64,000 nt of DNA. Source: an uncultured Coriobacteriaceae bacterium. GTDB lineage: Bacteria > Actinomycetota > Coriobacteriia > Coriobacteriales > Atopobiaceae. Below, in pieces: positions 8,105 through 16,973 of this stretch; the first letter of the stretch is position 1, and each line of letters opens with the position of its first letter. The notes under the pieces are model-generated. The model ran no database searches. It was given only the letters and a program-made list of their open reading frames with translations, and was not told the origin of the DNA. Location: the NCBI GenBank assembly GCA_902793195.1, contig CADBCS010000002.1:26041-90040 (forward strand), read 5' to 3'. Made by a program: the position numbers and the translations under genes.

Positions 8105-8734
8105 ATGGGCGATTTTGCGAATGCTCCCGTTAGCGCATGTCCGGCATGCGGGGGTCCGCTCTTTGGCGACGAGAGGTTCTGCACGACCTGTGGGGTGGAG
8201 CTTGCCGCCCTGCGTGGAGCCCAGGGAGGGCCGAACGCCGTGGATACCGTCGTGGGCACCTGCTCGCATTGCGGCGGCCCCCTGTACAAGGGCGATTCGT
8301 TCTGCACGAATTGCGGCGCAGACGTTCCAAATGCATCGGGGACGGTGGTGGTGACGTCGGCGAACGACTCGTGGTCGGGCGGCCATGACTCGTCCGGCAT
8401 ACAGGCGGGACGGCGAGGCACGGACACGGTGTCCGTAAACGACGGCCGCCATGCCGTCGACCCGCATGTCGCCCCTGCCAATCCGCCGGCATACGTAGGA
8501 AGCGCCGACGACGACGTGGACGAACCGCTCGTGCGCTCGGTTCTCGTGCGCCTTACTCGCCAGGAGGCGCGAACGGGATGCAGGAAGCACGTGATGGTGG
8601 AGGGACAGAGCATTCCGGTAGATGTCCCCGCGGGCGCCAATGTCCATACGCACGTGGACATCCCAAACCTTGGGTATCGTGACGAGCGCACCGGTGTGGT
8701 GGGGCCTCTGCGCGTGTGTTTTCACGTGGTGTGA
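8105..8734 (+). CDS. Double zinc-ribbon protein with a DnaJ C-terminal-like domain
   Basis: 209 residues, ATG at 8105 with GGGGAGG 8 bases upstream. Two zinc ribbons, each CxxC...CxxC, occupy residues 12-30 and 57-74. A low-complexity linker follows. The last 65 residues, from VRSVLVRLTRQEARTG through SIPVDVPAGA to the end VGPLRVCFHVV, follow the pattern of the DnaJ/Hsp40 C-terminal peptide-binding domain (LTLEEAxxG, then VxIPAGV, then GDLxVxVxV), but there is no J domain and no DnaJ zinc finger. It might present client proteins to the kinase/phosphatase pair. The DnaJ resemblance is my reading of the pattern, not a computed match. Confidence 0.75.
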   Translation: MGDFANAPVSACPACGGPLFGDERFCTTCGVELAALRGAQGGPNAVDTVVGTCSHCGGPLYKGDSFCTNCGADVPNASGTVVVTSANDSWSGGHDSSGIQAGRRGTDTVSVNDGRHAVDPHVAPANPPAYVGSADDDVDEPLVRSVLVRLTRQEARTGCRKHVMVEGQSIPVDVPAGANVHTHVDIPNLGYRDERTGVVGPLRVCFHVV

Positions 8735-8884
8735 CTCGCCTGGCCAAGACGGGACGTGCGCCTGGGGTTTGGGCGTGACACGTTGCAGAGAACGAGTGCG
8801 CAGATGCCTGGAGGGCATAGGGCATCCGTGGGAGGACGATGGGTCAGCTCGATGTGAGGCGGGCAATGCGAGACGGAGGCTGCG

Positions 8885-11011
8885 ATGGCTGGCATCCAGA
8901 TAGTGTGCGACTGCGTTAAGGGCAAGAGCCATTCGGCGTGCGAGGATTTCGCGCATGCCCAGGCGCTGGAAGTTGGGGAAGAGAGCGACATCGTGCTGTT
9001 TGCCGTTGCGGACGGCCATGGCAGCCCCGCGTGCGTGAGGAGCGCGCGTGGGTCCGAGCTTGCCGTGCGAGTGGCGATCAGATGGCTCGAGCGCCTCGCG
9101 AACAGCTTTGGGGCCGATCAGGACCAGTGGGGAAGGCGGCTGCTGGAGGACGTCCAAGAGCGTATGGCGACACCGCGCTCGGCGAACGGGCCCAACAACG
9201 CTCGTGGCCTGTCGGGCGCCCCTGCGCATTCCGTGGGCACGAGCGCCTCTCCCTGCGACGCCTTTGCCAAGTCGCTGGTCACCGATTGGAGGCGCGCCGT
9301 CATCGAGGACGCAGACCCCCAGACCAACCCGCTCACCGAGGCGGAGCTGCAGGCGGTCCACGACAGCGGGTACCGGTGGGAGGAAGGCCACCTGTTCCGG
9401 CTGTACGGCACGACCCTCATTGCTGGGGTGCTCCTTCCAGATGCGGTGTTTCTGCTGCAGCAGGGAGACGGGTGCTGCAGTGTTCTATACGAGGGGGGAG
9501 AGGCCCTAGACCCCATGCCGGAGGACGAGCGTTGCGTGGGCAACGTGACCACCTCCATGTGCGACGACGATGCCGAAAGGGGCATGCGGTTTGCCTACGT
9601 CGACCGTCGCAGGCGCGATCCCATAGCCTGCTTCGTCGCGACCGACGGGGTGGACAAGTCGGTGTCGGGCAACGATGGCGTGGAGAACTTCTTTAGGGGC
9701 GTGGTCATGGACGCCGTCTCGAGCCGGGACGAGGACGAGGCGACCTCGACGCTTCGCGAGACGCTTGAGCTCTTGAGCACCCAAGGCGCCCGTGACGACA
9801 CATCGATCGCCGGTTTTATAGACGTGGACCGTGCGGCTCGCTCGATGGACGCGCTTGCCGCCAACCGCCAGCGCTTTGATCGGGAACTCGAGATCCGCTC
9901 GCTCGAGGAGCGCCAGCTGTCCCTGAGCCGTGGGGTCGAGCGCTACCGATCCGCCGAGGCCGAATGCGAGAGGTTCCGTCCCTGGGTGGAGGAGCACGAG
10001 CAGAACCAGCGGCGCATAGACGAGCTGCGCGGCCTTGCGTCGGGTGGCGCGCATGCCGATGCGGCCGCATCGGCCCAGGCGAGCGACGCGGTGCCGGAGC
10101 CGGAGCGTCCGGCCGCGTCCGGCGGGCGCACGCGGCCGGGTGCCGCGAATCCCGAGAGGGCGGCACAGCCGTCGGTCGCGTACGCGCCCACCGAGGCAGG
10201 CCAGAGCACCTTTGCCCCCGGGCCGCGGGCGGGCAAACAAAACAAGCCGATACTGCTCTTTGTGGGTGCCGCCGTCGTTGCGGCCGCCATTGTCGCCTGC
10301 GTTTTCCTGATAGGCCTAAAAGCCGCGGCGCCAGCGCCCGGCGATGCTGCGGCCAATCCTCCCGAGCCTACCGCCTCGTCGGAGCCAACCGGTACCACAG
10401 TGGAGCCGCAAGATCAGCTGACCAGCGTGAAGGACGCCCTTCGCGAGAGGATTGACGAGATGCTGCGCTCCAAGACCTTGGTCGAGGCGCTTTGCGGCGC
10501 AAAGGGGGAGGGACGGGAGACGTCAGGCAAGCTCGAGGATGCCGAGGCAGATGATGCGGCGCAACATCTGGCGTGTGCCTGCATGTGGACGCTCTGCGAT
10601 CGGATCGAGGGGCTGGATGAGGGTTCGGTGGAGTGGAATGCAAACGCGTGCGAGGCTACGCTCGAGTTTCCCACCGTACTGTCGAAGATGCAGGAAGCCG
10701 AGCCGACCGGCGCGCGAACGCTGCTGCGTGACGCGCGAGAGCAGCTCGAGGATGCCTCCCAGGCCGGAGAAAGCATGTCGCTGAGGTTCGACCTCGAGCT
10801 TGATTCGTCCAACAACGAATGGCGTGTCGTCTCGGTCAACTCGCAGGCTTCGGACGGCCTCGAGTCCCAGATTGGCGAGGCCATCGGGTTCGGGCACATC
10901 TGCGAGCTCGCGACCAGCGCTGAACCTGCGCCCAACGCCGAAAATACCGCCGAGACGTACGCCACGGGCGATCCAAGCGTGCGGCAGAACGCGGATAGCC
11001 TGACCAACTAG
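8885..11011 (+). CDS. Membrane-anchored PP2C-family Ser/Thr phosphatase
   Basis: 708 residues, ATG at 8885 with GGAGG at 8876-8880. Residues 1-310 form a PP2C domain: an early SACEDF, the metal-binding VADGHGS, a CFVATDGVD block and GARDDTSIAGF near the end. This class (PP2C_2) is the phosphatase partner of TerY-type systems. A coiled segment, an Ala/Pro-rich linker and one transmembrane helix at about 455-477 (LLFVGAAVVAAAIVACVFLI) follow, leaving about 230 residues outside the cell as an unidentified domain. The phosphatase would reverse the kinase of the same cluster. A 150-base gap without a recognised signal separates it from the zinc-ribbon gene. Confidence 0.88.
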   Translation: MAGIQIVCDCVKGKSHSACEDFAHAQALEVGEESDIVLFAVADGHGSPACVRSARGSELAVRVAIRWLERLANSFGADQDQWGRRLLEDVQERMATPRSANGPNNARGLSGAPAHSVGTSASPCDAFAKSLVTDWRRAVIEDADPQTNPLTEAELQAVHDSGYRWEEGHLFRLYGTTLIAGVLLPDAVFLLQQGDGCCSVLYEGGEALDPMPEDERCVGNVTTSMCDDDAERGMRFAYVDRRRRDPIACFVATDGVDKSVSGNDGVENFFRGVVMDAVSSRDEDEATSTLRETLELLSTQGARDDTSIAGFIDVDRAARSMDALAANRQRFDRELEIRSLEERQLSLSRGVERYRSAEAECERFRPWVEEHEQNQRRIDELRGLASGGAHADAAASAQASDAVPEPERPAASGGRTRPGAANPERAAQPSVAYAPTEAGQSTFAPGPRAGKQNKPILLFVGAAVVAAAIVACVFLIGLKAAAPAPGDAAANPPEPTASSEPTGTTVEPQDQLTSVKDALRERIDEMLRSKTLVEALCGAKGEGRETSGKLEDAEADDAAQHLACACMWTLCDRIEGLDEGSVEWNANACEATLEFPTVLSKMQEAEPTGARTLLRDAREQLEDASQAGESMSLRFDLELDSSNNEWRVVSVNSQASDGLESQIGEAIGFGHICELATSAEPAPNAENTAETYATGDPSVRQNADSLTN

Positions 11012-11013
11012 TC

Positions 11014-11033
11014 CGCCGGGGACGGTCCCTTCC
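11014..11033. repeat. REP-like palindrome
   Basis: One unit with core GGGGACGGTCCCTTCC between the convergent PP2C and FHA-ABC genes, related to the units at 1909-1965. Confidence 0.6.
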
Positions 11034-11040
11034 GGATTAG

Positions 11041-13716
11041 TTAGCCCTTGCGCATGCCGAGTGCAATGAACAGGTAGCAGCCCACGACGCAGAGCGCCGA
11101 CATGCCAAGCAGGACTCCCCAGCTCCGCAGCAGATGTTCCATGGTGTGCTCGAACATCTCGTCCACCTCGGGTGGCTTCATGTCGCGAGTTATCGTCTTC
11201 GTCTGCTCGGGAATGTCCACACGCACGTCTTCCTTGAAGTGCTCCTCGTGGGCGTCGATGGTGACCTCCTGCTTTTGGGGTCCCGCGGGAGTGTCGACCT
11301 CCACCTCCTGCGTAAGGTCGGGAAGCTGAATAACCGGCTTCTCCAGGACGTAGCCCTTCTCGGCGGGAATGGTTATCTCTTCACCGTAAATGAGCAGGTC
11401 GAGGCTGTTGAGGTCGGCCGTCGTTCCCAGAGCCTCGATGGCCCAGCGACAGTTGATGGCGTACGAGATCTTCTCGGTGATGTCGTTGAGCTCGAAGGCG
11501 ATGCCCGAGAACAGAATCTGCGGCAGGATGAGGATGGGTGCCAGGGCGAGCGCCTTGTCGGGACTGCGGAAGAGCGCCGACACGAGCAGGCCCAGGCACA
11601 TGGCCGAGAGGACCGTGAGGTACGTCGAGATGACGAGCTCGAGGGTCGGTGACACAAACGCGCTCTTGGGCGTTCCCATGGACACGATGAGCCCAGCCAC
11701 TAGGAGTAGCGTCTGGATGAGACATAGGACGCTGAGGACGAGCACCTTCGACGACAGGTAGGCGCCGATGCTCAGGCCACCGTCGCATTCCCGTTGCAGG
11801 ATGTTGTTCTCCTTGCAGATCTCTTGGATGGAGTCGAAGATACCCACCCAAAACGCCGCACAGGACAGGGCGAACAGGTAGAACTTCGTGTCCTCGCAGA
11901 TGTCGAAGACCCCCGAACCCGCAACGATGTTGATGAGTCCTGCCAGCAAGGGGGCTTGCAGGACCATGAGCAGGAGGCGCGCCCTGTCATTGCACATGAG
12001 CTTGGCATAGCGTGCGGAGAGCGTGAGGAACTGCCGCATGAAGCCGATTGACCTCTTGCCGCCGATGCCTCCCTCGCCAGGCCGCGCGGTCGCCTGCGGC
12101 TGTCCGCCGCGCGCGGCGAACTTCTGTTCCCAGAACGCGGGGTTCTCGTCGATCTTTGGGTAGACGTCCACAAAGTCCGACACGCCAAAGAATGGTAGGG
12201 CTTCCTGCGGATTGCCGGCGTAGCACAGCTTGCCGCCCGCCCCCAAAAAGACGACCTGGTCGCAGAGGTGCAGGTTGAGCGTGGTGTGCGTGACCAGTAC
12301 GATTGTGCGGCCCTCGCGTGCCATGTCCGCGAGGCTCCTCATGAGCTTGCGCTCGATGCCGGGGTCGAGGCCCGACGTCGGCTCGTCGAGGAACAGCAGG
12401 CGCGGGTCGGCCAGCAGCTCCACGGCAATGGATGCACGCTTCTTCTGGCCTCCCGAGAGCTTGCCGATATAGTTCTGGCGCACTCCATCGAGCTCGAGCA
12501 GGGCAATGACCTCCTCCACGCGCTTCGCGCGCTCCGCAGGAGTGGTGTCGGACTGCATGCGAAGCTTTGCGGCGTACTTGAGCATGTCCTCCAGTCGCAG
12601 ATTGTCGTAGACGATGTCCTGCTGAGGCACGTAGCCGATGGAGCTCTTCATCATCTTGTAGTTGGCATACAGGTCGGTGCCGTCGAGCGCGACGGTCCCC
12701 TCGTCTGCCGGCTCACTGCCGTTGAGCTCGTTGAGCAGCGTGGACTTGCCGCACCCCGAACCGCCGACGATCGCTACGAAGTCGCCGCGCTTGATGTGGA
12801 GCGAGATGTGGTCGGTGGTGATGCGTGTGACCTTGCCGTTCTTGCGATAGCGGACGAGGTCGCGGGCGTCGATGTCCACGCCGTGCCGTGCGCCCGACAT
12901 GAGCAGGCAGCCTTCCAGGTAGACCACCTGAGCGTTGCCAAAGGAGATGCTCGAACCCGAGTAGAGGGGGGTCGGCTGGGTGATGTAGCGCCCATTGATC
13001 TTTGTGCCGTTCGTGCTTGCCAGGTCGGTGATCGTCCAGCTCACACCGTCGAACGTGAGGATGGCGTGGTGGGACGAGACCGTGGGATCGGGCAGGGAGA
13101 GGTCGTTGTCCTCCAGACGTCCTATCGAGATGTCCTTGTTCCTTACGAGCGAGAAGACGTTCCACACCTGTCCGGCGGCGCTCACCACCATGACGCAACG
13201 GGTGGCCCCGCGTCCGGGCACACCGATGCTAATAACGTCGCCAGGCGCGACGCGACACTCCGTCTGGCGCACGCCGTTGAGGTACAGGCCATTGGTCGAG
13301 TTGGTGTCGCGTATGATGCACCATCCACCGGTCATCGAAATAACGCCGTGGTGGCCAGATACCGTGCACGAAGGCGGTTGGACCACGAGGTCGTTGTCGG
13401 GTGCGCTGCCAAAGCGAACCCGCTGGTTTTGGTTTGGCGACAACGAGATTTGAGTAATCACCTGGCCGTTCTCGACAAACGTGATGGCAATGCCCTGGCC
13501 GGGTTGGCTTGGTTGGACAGGCTGTCCCGGGCGAGGCGCCGATGGGCCCTGCTGCGGGGCGTGGGGCGACGCGAACTGGGTTACGGGCATGTTGGTGCGC
13601 GCATTCACCTGTTGCGGCGTTGCCGGTCGGGCTCTGTCGCCGCGAAGGGGGCAACCGCATATGGGACACCGAGTGGCGTCGTCCGGTACGTTGGAACCGC
13701 AGTATGCGCAGAACAT
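11041..13716 (-). CDS. Zinc-ribbon, double-FHA, ABCG-type ABC exporter
   Basis: 891 residues. Order of domains: zinc ribbon CAYC...CPIC (3-20); Pro/Gln linker; first FHA domain (about 85-165, with RFGSAPDNDL, SGHHG and DTNSTNG); second FHA domain (about 185-265, with SIGRLEDNDL, SSHHA and LASTNGTKING); ABC ATPase with Walker A GGSGCGKST at 318-326, LSGGQKKRASI and LLFLDEPTSGLD; then an ABCG-type membrane domain with six helices and a large loop near 765-860. The layout is that of mycobacterial Rv1747, whose FHA domains bind phosphothreonines placed by a Ser/Thr kinase. Here the neighbouring kinase and PP2C gene are obvious candidate regulators. Transcribed towards them. Confidence 0.93.
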   Translation of the reverse strand: MFCAYCGSNVPDDATRCPICGCPLRGDRARPATPQQVNARTNMPVTQFASPHAPQQGPSAPRPGQPVQPSQPGQGIAITFVENGQVITQISLSPNQNQRVRFGSAPDNDLVVQPPSCTVSGHHGVISMTGGWCIIRDTNSTNGLYLNGVRQTECRVAPGDVISIGVPGRGATRCVMVVSAAGQVWNVFSLVRNKDISIGRLEDNDLSLPDPTVSSHHAILTFDGVSWTITDLASTNGTKINGRYITQPTPLYSGSSISFGNAQVVYLEGCLLMSGARHGVDIDARDLVRYRKNGKVTRITTDHISLHIKRGDFVAIVGGSGCGKSTLLNELNGSEPADEGTVALDGTDLYANYKMMKSSIGYVPQQDIVYDNLRLEDMLKYAAKLRMQSDTTPAERAKRVEEVIALLELDGVRQNYIGKLSGGQKKRASIAVELLADPRLLFLDEPTSGLDPGIERKLMRSLADMAREGRTIVLVTHTTLNLHLCDQVVFLGAGGKLCYAGNPQEALPFFGVSDFVDVYPKIDENPAFWEQKFAARGGQPQATARPGEGGIGGKRSIGFMRQFLTLSARYAKLMCNDRARLLLMVLQAPLLAGLINIVAGSGVFDICEDTKFYLFALSCAAFWVGIFDSIQEICKENNILQRECDGGLSIGAYLSSKVLVLSVLCLIQTLLLVAGLIVSMGTPKSAFVSPTLELVISTYLTVLSAMCLGLLVSALFRSPDKALALAPILILPQILFSGIAFELNDITEKISYAINCRWAIEALGTTADLNSLDLLIYGEEITIPAEKGYVLEKPVIQLPDLTQEVEVDTPAGPQKQEVTIDAHEEHFKEDVRVDIPEQTKTITRDMKPPEVDEMFEHTMEHLLRSWGVLLGMSALCVVGCYLFIALGMRKG

Positions 13717-13758
13717 CGTGCCTCGATTCTTTGGGAATCATTCAGTGTTGTCAATCGT

Positions 13759-13925
13759 AGCAGAAGCGACGTCCCGGACGTTGCCGGGGTTTGCCCAGCG
13801 TCGTTATCCAATGCGGTCGCATGGTTCTTGTGGCGGCGTTGATTGCGTTTGCGGTCGTGTTGCCAGCCCGTGTCGTGGCCGCCGTGCACCGACCGAGGCG
13901 ATGGCGGGCTTGAACGCTGCGCTAG
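13759..13925 (+). pseudogene. Scar of a C69 peptidase gene (duplicated spacer plus C-terminal anchor)
   Basis: 13759-13798 resembles the spacer at 16803-16845 that precedes the intact C69 gene. From about 13815, the frame reads a membrane anchor and tail (GRMVLVAALIAFAVV, then VVAAVHRPRR) that matches the end of the intact peptidase at 18640-18728 (GHMALVTAFLACVVV, then IVAAVRRLRQ), and the bases after the stop also match (TTGAACGCTG against CTCGAACGCTG). All of the catalytic part is missing. This is the remains of the peptidase gene of the first copy of a tandem duplication. Confidence 0.75.
13871..13910. repeat. Left 40-bp direct repeat flanking the inserted gene
   Basis: Matches 14939-14978 at 37 of 40 bases, same orientation. 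It is part of the C69 tail scar. The pair brackets the lower-GC minus-strand gene at 13922-14848. Confidence 0.75.
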
Positions 13926-14848
13926 AGATGGTCCACCGCCTCCACAAGAATGGCAGCGAGCTGCTGGGCTATCTCGGGGTCTACAAATCCAGCTATCAAA
14001 GCCTCCGTTGCACGCGCCTCACGTTGGGTGGACTCGGTCGTTTCGTGCAAGATTTCAAACACGCCAAGATCAAATGCATACTGCAAGAGCATGGACTCTG
14101 CGCGGAGGTCTGGATGCAGGTCGAGTAGGTATCCGGTCAGCTTGCTTTTATGGTTGGCAGCATGGATGTCGCTGTCTAGGGCCGTCTGCAATGTGGCGGC
14201 AAAATGGGGCGAGATGCGAGGAAGTCGATTGCGTGGTGGATCCTGCAAGTGGTGCTCGGTGTTCGAGTCCAGAGTCTCTTCCTCAATGGGGTCGGGGTCT
14301 CGGTAGCTAAGCGTGTATAACTTATCTGGAATGTCTGGGGATTCAATAACGTAAACGAGGTCGTCCAGCCAAACGCGCACTAGCTCTAGATAATCGTGTG
14401 CGTGTGCCCAATCAATTTGGACCCAATAGATAAAGTTGTCAACCTGAGTCGTATCGTATCCGCCGTCGAGTGTGGCGAATAGAACGTTTTCAAGATCGTA
14501 CGCCTGTAGCTGTTGCATGAGCATGTCAACCTCATGCTGCTCACGTAATGCTTGGCCGAGCACCTTCCGACGCAAGCGGTTCTCGAGCCACCCTCCACGA
14601 TTGGATTGCAACGATATCGTGCGATCGTGTAGCCTTGCGAGCTTCTCGTCGGCGTTTGCGAGGTAGTCGCAGAGGTTGTAATAAGTGTCGGCGATTGCGT
14701 CGACCAACGAGTCTACATCATCCCAGTAATAACCGTAACTTGTGGTGTCAAACTGCAGCGTCATAAAAGAGTCGGGATCGAATCCCAATTGCTGCGACAC
14801 CGTGATGCCGCTCGGTAAATGATCCATGGGCACGCCAGTGTTATTCAT
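13922..14848 (-). CDS. Hypothetical protein, lower GC, lodged in the C69 scar
   Basis: Not recognised. About 308 residues if started at the ATG at 14848 (MNNTGVP); an ATG at 14827 is possible, and the open frame continues to 15049 but that stretch is translated duplication scar. No clear ribosome site is seen for any start. The protein is soluble, rich in Asp, Leu and aromatic residues, with a helical central region (about residues 55-115, predicted coiled). No membrane segment, cysteine cluster or catalytic motif stands out. Base composition between 14300 and 14830 is clearly more AT-rich than neighbours, and imperfect 40-bp direct repeats flank it, which suggests insertion by transfer. Confidence 0.6.
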   Translation of the reverse strand: MNNTGVPMDHLPSGITVSQQLGFDPDSFMTLQFDTTSYGYYWDDVDSLVDAIADTYYNLCDYLANADEKLARLHDRTISLQSNRGGWLENRLRRKVLGQALREQHEVDMLMQQLQAYDLENVLFATLDGGYDTTQVDNFIYWVQIDWAHAHDYLELVRVWLDDLVYVIESPDIPDKLYTLSYRDPDPIEEETLDSNTEHHLQDPPRNRLPRISPHFAATLQTALDSDIHAANHKSKLTGYLLDLHPDLRAESMLLQYAFDLGVFEILHETTESTQREARATEALIAGFVDPEIAQQLAAILVEAVDHL

Positions 14849-14938
14849 GTTGTCTAGGCCAATCTCGGTGTTCGTACGGGAGCCCGAACACTCCCCACTG
14901 ACTCTAGGATAGCAAGAATGTACATGCGTTGGGAACCT

Positions 14939-15190
14939 GTGCCGTGGCCGCCGTGTACCGACCGAGGCGATGGTGGGCCACCACTTGCCCACGCTTTTTT
15001 GGTATACAGTAAGGAAGCCAAACGATTGGATTTTTCGGTACGCACTCATCGCAGGCTACGCCTCAGATAACTGCTGGCAGTATGGGTAGATGGTGGGCAA
15101 GGAGATGTGTTACGGTAGCTGATACAGTCAACGCGAATCCGGACTGGAGCACCCTCAACTTGGGTGAGTACTATGTGGAGGGATACATTG
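14939..15190 (+). pseudogene. Scar of the zinc-ribbon membrane protein gene, first duplication copy
   Basis: Contains the right 40-bp repeat (14939-14978), an unrelated stretch, then 15098-15135 that matches the leader of the intact zinc-ribbon gene (18754-18790, GTGTTACGGTAGCTGATA). At 15136 it jumps to a sequence matching the last 20 codons of that gene (20201-20259: ATCCGGACTGG, then TACTATGTGGAGGGATACAT). The roughly 1.4 kb between leader and last codons is deleted. The retained end (GGATACATTGAGTGA) still provides the ribosome site and TTG start of the RCC1 gene. Confidence 0.8.
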
Positions 15191-16678
15191 AGTGAGGACC
15201 TGAGGTCTGCCACGTGTCAGGCGCTACGCTTGCGCGGCGTGGAGGTGTTCGATCAGCCGAAGGTTTATCTGGGCTTTCTCGCCGATGCGTTGCCCAAAGA
15301 CTCACTCGAGCTCTCGGTTCTCTACAATCAGTGCGATCAGAGCTGGCTGGGCATATTTGCATCAGCCGCGCATGGGGGCACGGCCGATGCGCTGCGCGAT
15401 GCGGTCATGCGCTCCGAACAGATGCTCATCACACAGCGTGCCATAACTCCCTCTGTGGCGCAGAGCCTGAGCGCGGACGTCGCGCAAGGCATAGCCGACG
15501 CGCTTGGGCTCGACGCGTCCTTTGCGGAGCGTGGCCAAAACAGCCTCGGCGACGGCCTCGCGTGCGAAAGGCCGGAATGGAATCGCATCGTCGTCAAGCC
15601 CTATGACGTAAAGCACGTCACGCGTCCGCAGACGCACGTTCCGTCTGGTAGCCTCGTGCAGCGTTGGCGGACAGCCACGACACAAAACCGACGGTGCATG
15701 GTGGCCGTCCTTGTGGCCGCGCTGATCGGTGTTGGCGTGGTCGTGTGGATGACCTTGCGAATGTCTGCCTGCTCGCGGGTGCGCAACATGCTCCTTGACG
15801 GCGTGGGACCAACGCATGCCGAGACGTCCGTGAGTGCGGCGGAAGACGCCGATGCGAAGCATGCGCCCAGCGTCAAATCCATCTCTGCAAAGGGGGAGGG
15901 GACCGTCGGCCTGCTGGATAATGGCACCTTGCGTGCCGTGGGGGAGACGGAATTCGAGACCGAACGACGCGTGAACGACATATCGGAATGGCAGCACATC
16001 ATCGCCGTTTCGCGTGGGGAGACGTTTATCCTGGGCTTGCGCGCGACCGGCAAGATTTCCACGATGGGCAGCAACGAGGCCGGACAGTGCAACGTGGGTA
16101 CATGGACCGACATCGTGTCCGTTGCGGGTGGGGGAGAGCATACCATCGCCTCGCGCTCGGACGGCACGGTGCTCGCGGCGGGAAGTAACCACAAGGGGCA
16201 GTGCGACGTTGGCGAGTGGAAGAACGTGAAGCTCGTGGCGGCGGGCAAAAACCATAGCTTGGGGTTACGCGCGGACGGCACGGTGGTCGCGACGGGCGCC
16301 AACGCGGCCAAGCAGTGTGAGGTGTCCCAGTGGAAGAACGTAACCTCCGTTGCGGCTGGTGTATACCATAGCGTTGGCCTGTGCGAGGACGGCACGGTTT
16401 TGTCGGCGGGGAGCAATGACAAGGGGCAATGCGACGTCGGTACTTGGACCAACGTATGCGCGGTGGCCGCGGGGGCCACTTTTACGGTTGGCCTCAGGAC
16501 GGATGGTACGGTGGTCGCGGCGGGAGACAACGGTGCGGGTCAGTGCGATGTGCAGACGTGGACCGACGTCGTGGCGATTGCCGCTGGCAACGAGCATACC
16601 GTGGGCCTGCGTAAGGACGGAACGCTGCTCACGACCGGAAGCAACGCGCACGGACAGCTGAACGTGGGAAACTGGTAG
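15188..16678 (+). CDS. Membrane-anchored RCC1-repeat protein
   Basis: 496 residues starting at TTG 15188, preceded by GGAGG at 15177-15181; the TTG sits inside ATTGAGTGA, so in the ancestral operon it overlapped the stop of the zinc-ribbon gene. An alternative GTG at 15164 lies inside the scar. Residues 1-110 form a helical domain that also heads the protein at 18802. One transmembrane helix near 170-195 (MVAVLVAALIGVGVVVWMTL) is followed by about seven RCC1-type blades of roughly 38 residues, each with a GLRxDGTVxAAG and GQCDVGxW pattern, a beta-propeller outside the membrane. Partner unknown; the C69 peptidase and the zinc-ribbon protein were its ancestral operon partners. Confidence 0.85.
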   Translation: MSEDLRSATCQALRLRGVEVFDQPKVYLGFLADALPKDSLELSVLYNQCDQSWLGIFASAAHGGTADALRDAVMRSEQMLITQRAITPSVAQSLSADVAQGIADALGLDASFAERGQNSLGDGLACERPEWNRIVVKPYDVKHVTRPQTHVPSGSLVQRWRTATTQNRRCMVAVLVAALIGVGVVVWMTLRMSACSRVRNMLLDGVGPTHAETSVSAAEDADAKHAPSVKSISAKGEGTVGLLDNGTLRAVGETEFETERRVNDISEWQHIIAVSRGETFILGLRATGKISTMGSNEAGQCNVGTWTDIVSVAGGGEHTIASRSDGTVLAAGSNHKGQCDVGEWKNVKLVAAGKNHSLGLRADGTVVATGANAAKQCEVSQWKNVTSVAAGVYHSVGLCEDGTVLSAGSNDKGQCDVGTWTNVCAVAAGATFTVGLRTDGTVVAAGDNGAGQCDVQTWTDVVAIAAGNEHTVGLRKDGTLLTTGSNAHGQLNVGNW

Positions 16679-16690
16679 TGATAACAGGTG

Positions 16691-16845
16691 TCTTGCGCGC
16701 CATGCGTTGAAGCCCGACAGAAACGACGCGGGTGCCACGGGCAACGAGAATGGCGGAGCAAGTAGCCCAAGCCCATTCCCGATGTGCTTGACCCCACGCA
16801 ATAGCAAAAGCGACGCACCGGGCGTCGCCAGGGTTTGTCCGGCCG
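16691..16845. repeat. Duplicated spacer, copy 1
   Basis: Bases 16691-16845 match 20353-20505 (for example AAGCCCGACAGAAACGACG against AAGCCCAACAGAAACGACA, and CAACGAGAATGGCGGAGC in both). It marks the downstream end of the duplicated unit. The rest of the gap to the C69 gene holds that gene's promoter. Confidence 0.75.
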
Positions 16846-16931
16846 CGCGCAACGGGCGCGACGTCCATGCGCGCCCGGCCGAACGACCGAACGTGTGGGG
16901 ACCTGCCACATGGCTTACAGGTTCCCAACGG

Positions 16932-16937
16932 TATAAT
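16932..16937 (+). promoter_or_regulatory. -10 element TATAAT for the C69 peptidase gene
   Basis: A consensus TATAAT lies 36 bases before the peptidase start and 20 bases before its GAGGAGG ribosome site. The -35 region at the expected distance is weak (around 16909-16916). Confidence 0.6.
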
Positions 16938-16973
16938 GGTGCCTCACATCGCAATCGAGGAGGTCCTGTGCAG

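Noticed and set aside
7355..9391. 678-codon minus-strand open frame opposite the vWA and PP2C genes
   Set aside because: Composition typical of antisense in high-GC DNA; the plus-strand genes have clear domains and ribosome sites.
13717..13760. TTGACA near 13754 as the -35 box of the FHA exporter gene
   Set aside because: The matching -10 position would place the transcript start inside the ribosome site of the gene.
14849..15049. N-terminal extension of the low-GC hypothetical protein
   Set aside because: The extra 67 codons are the antisense of the duplication scar and 40-bp repeat, not conserved protein sequence.
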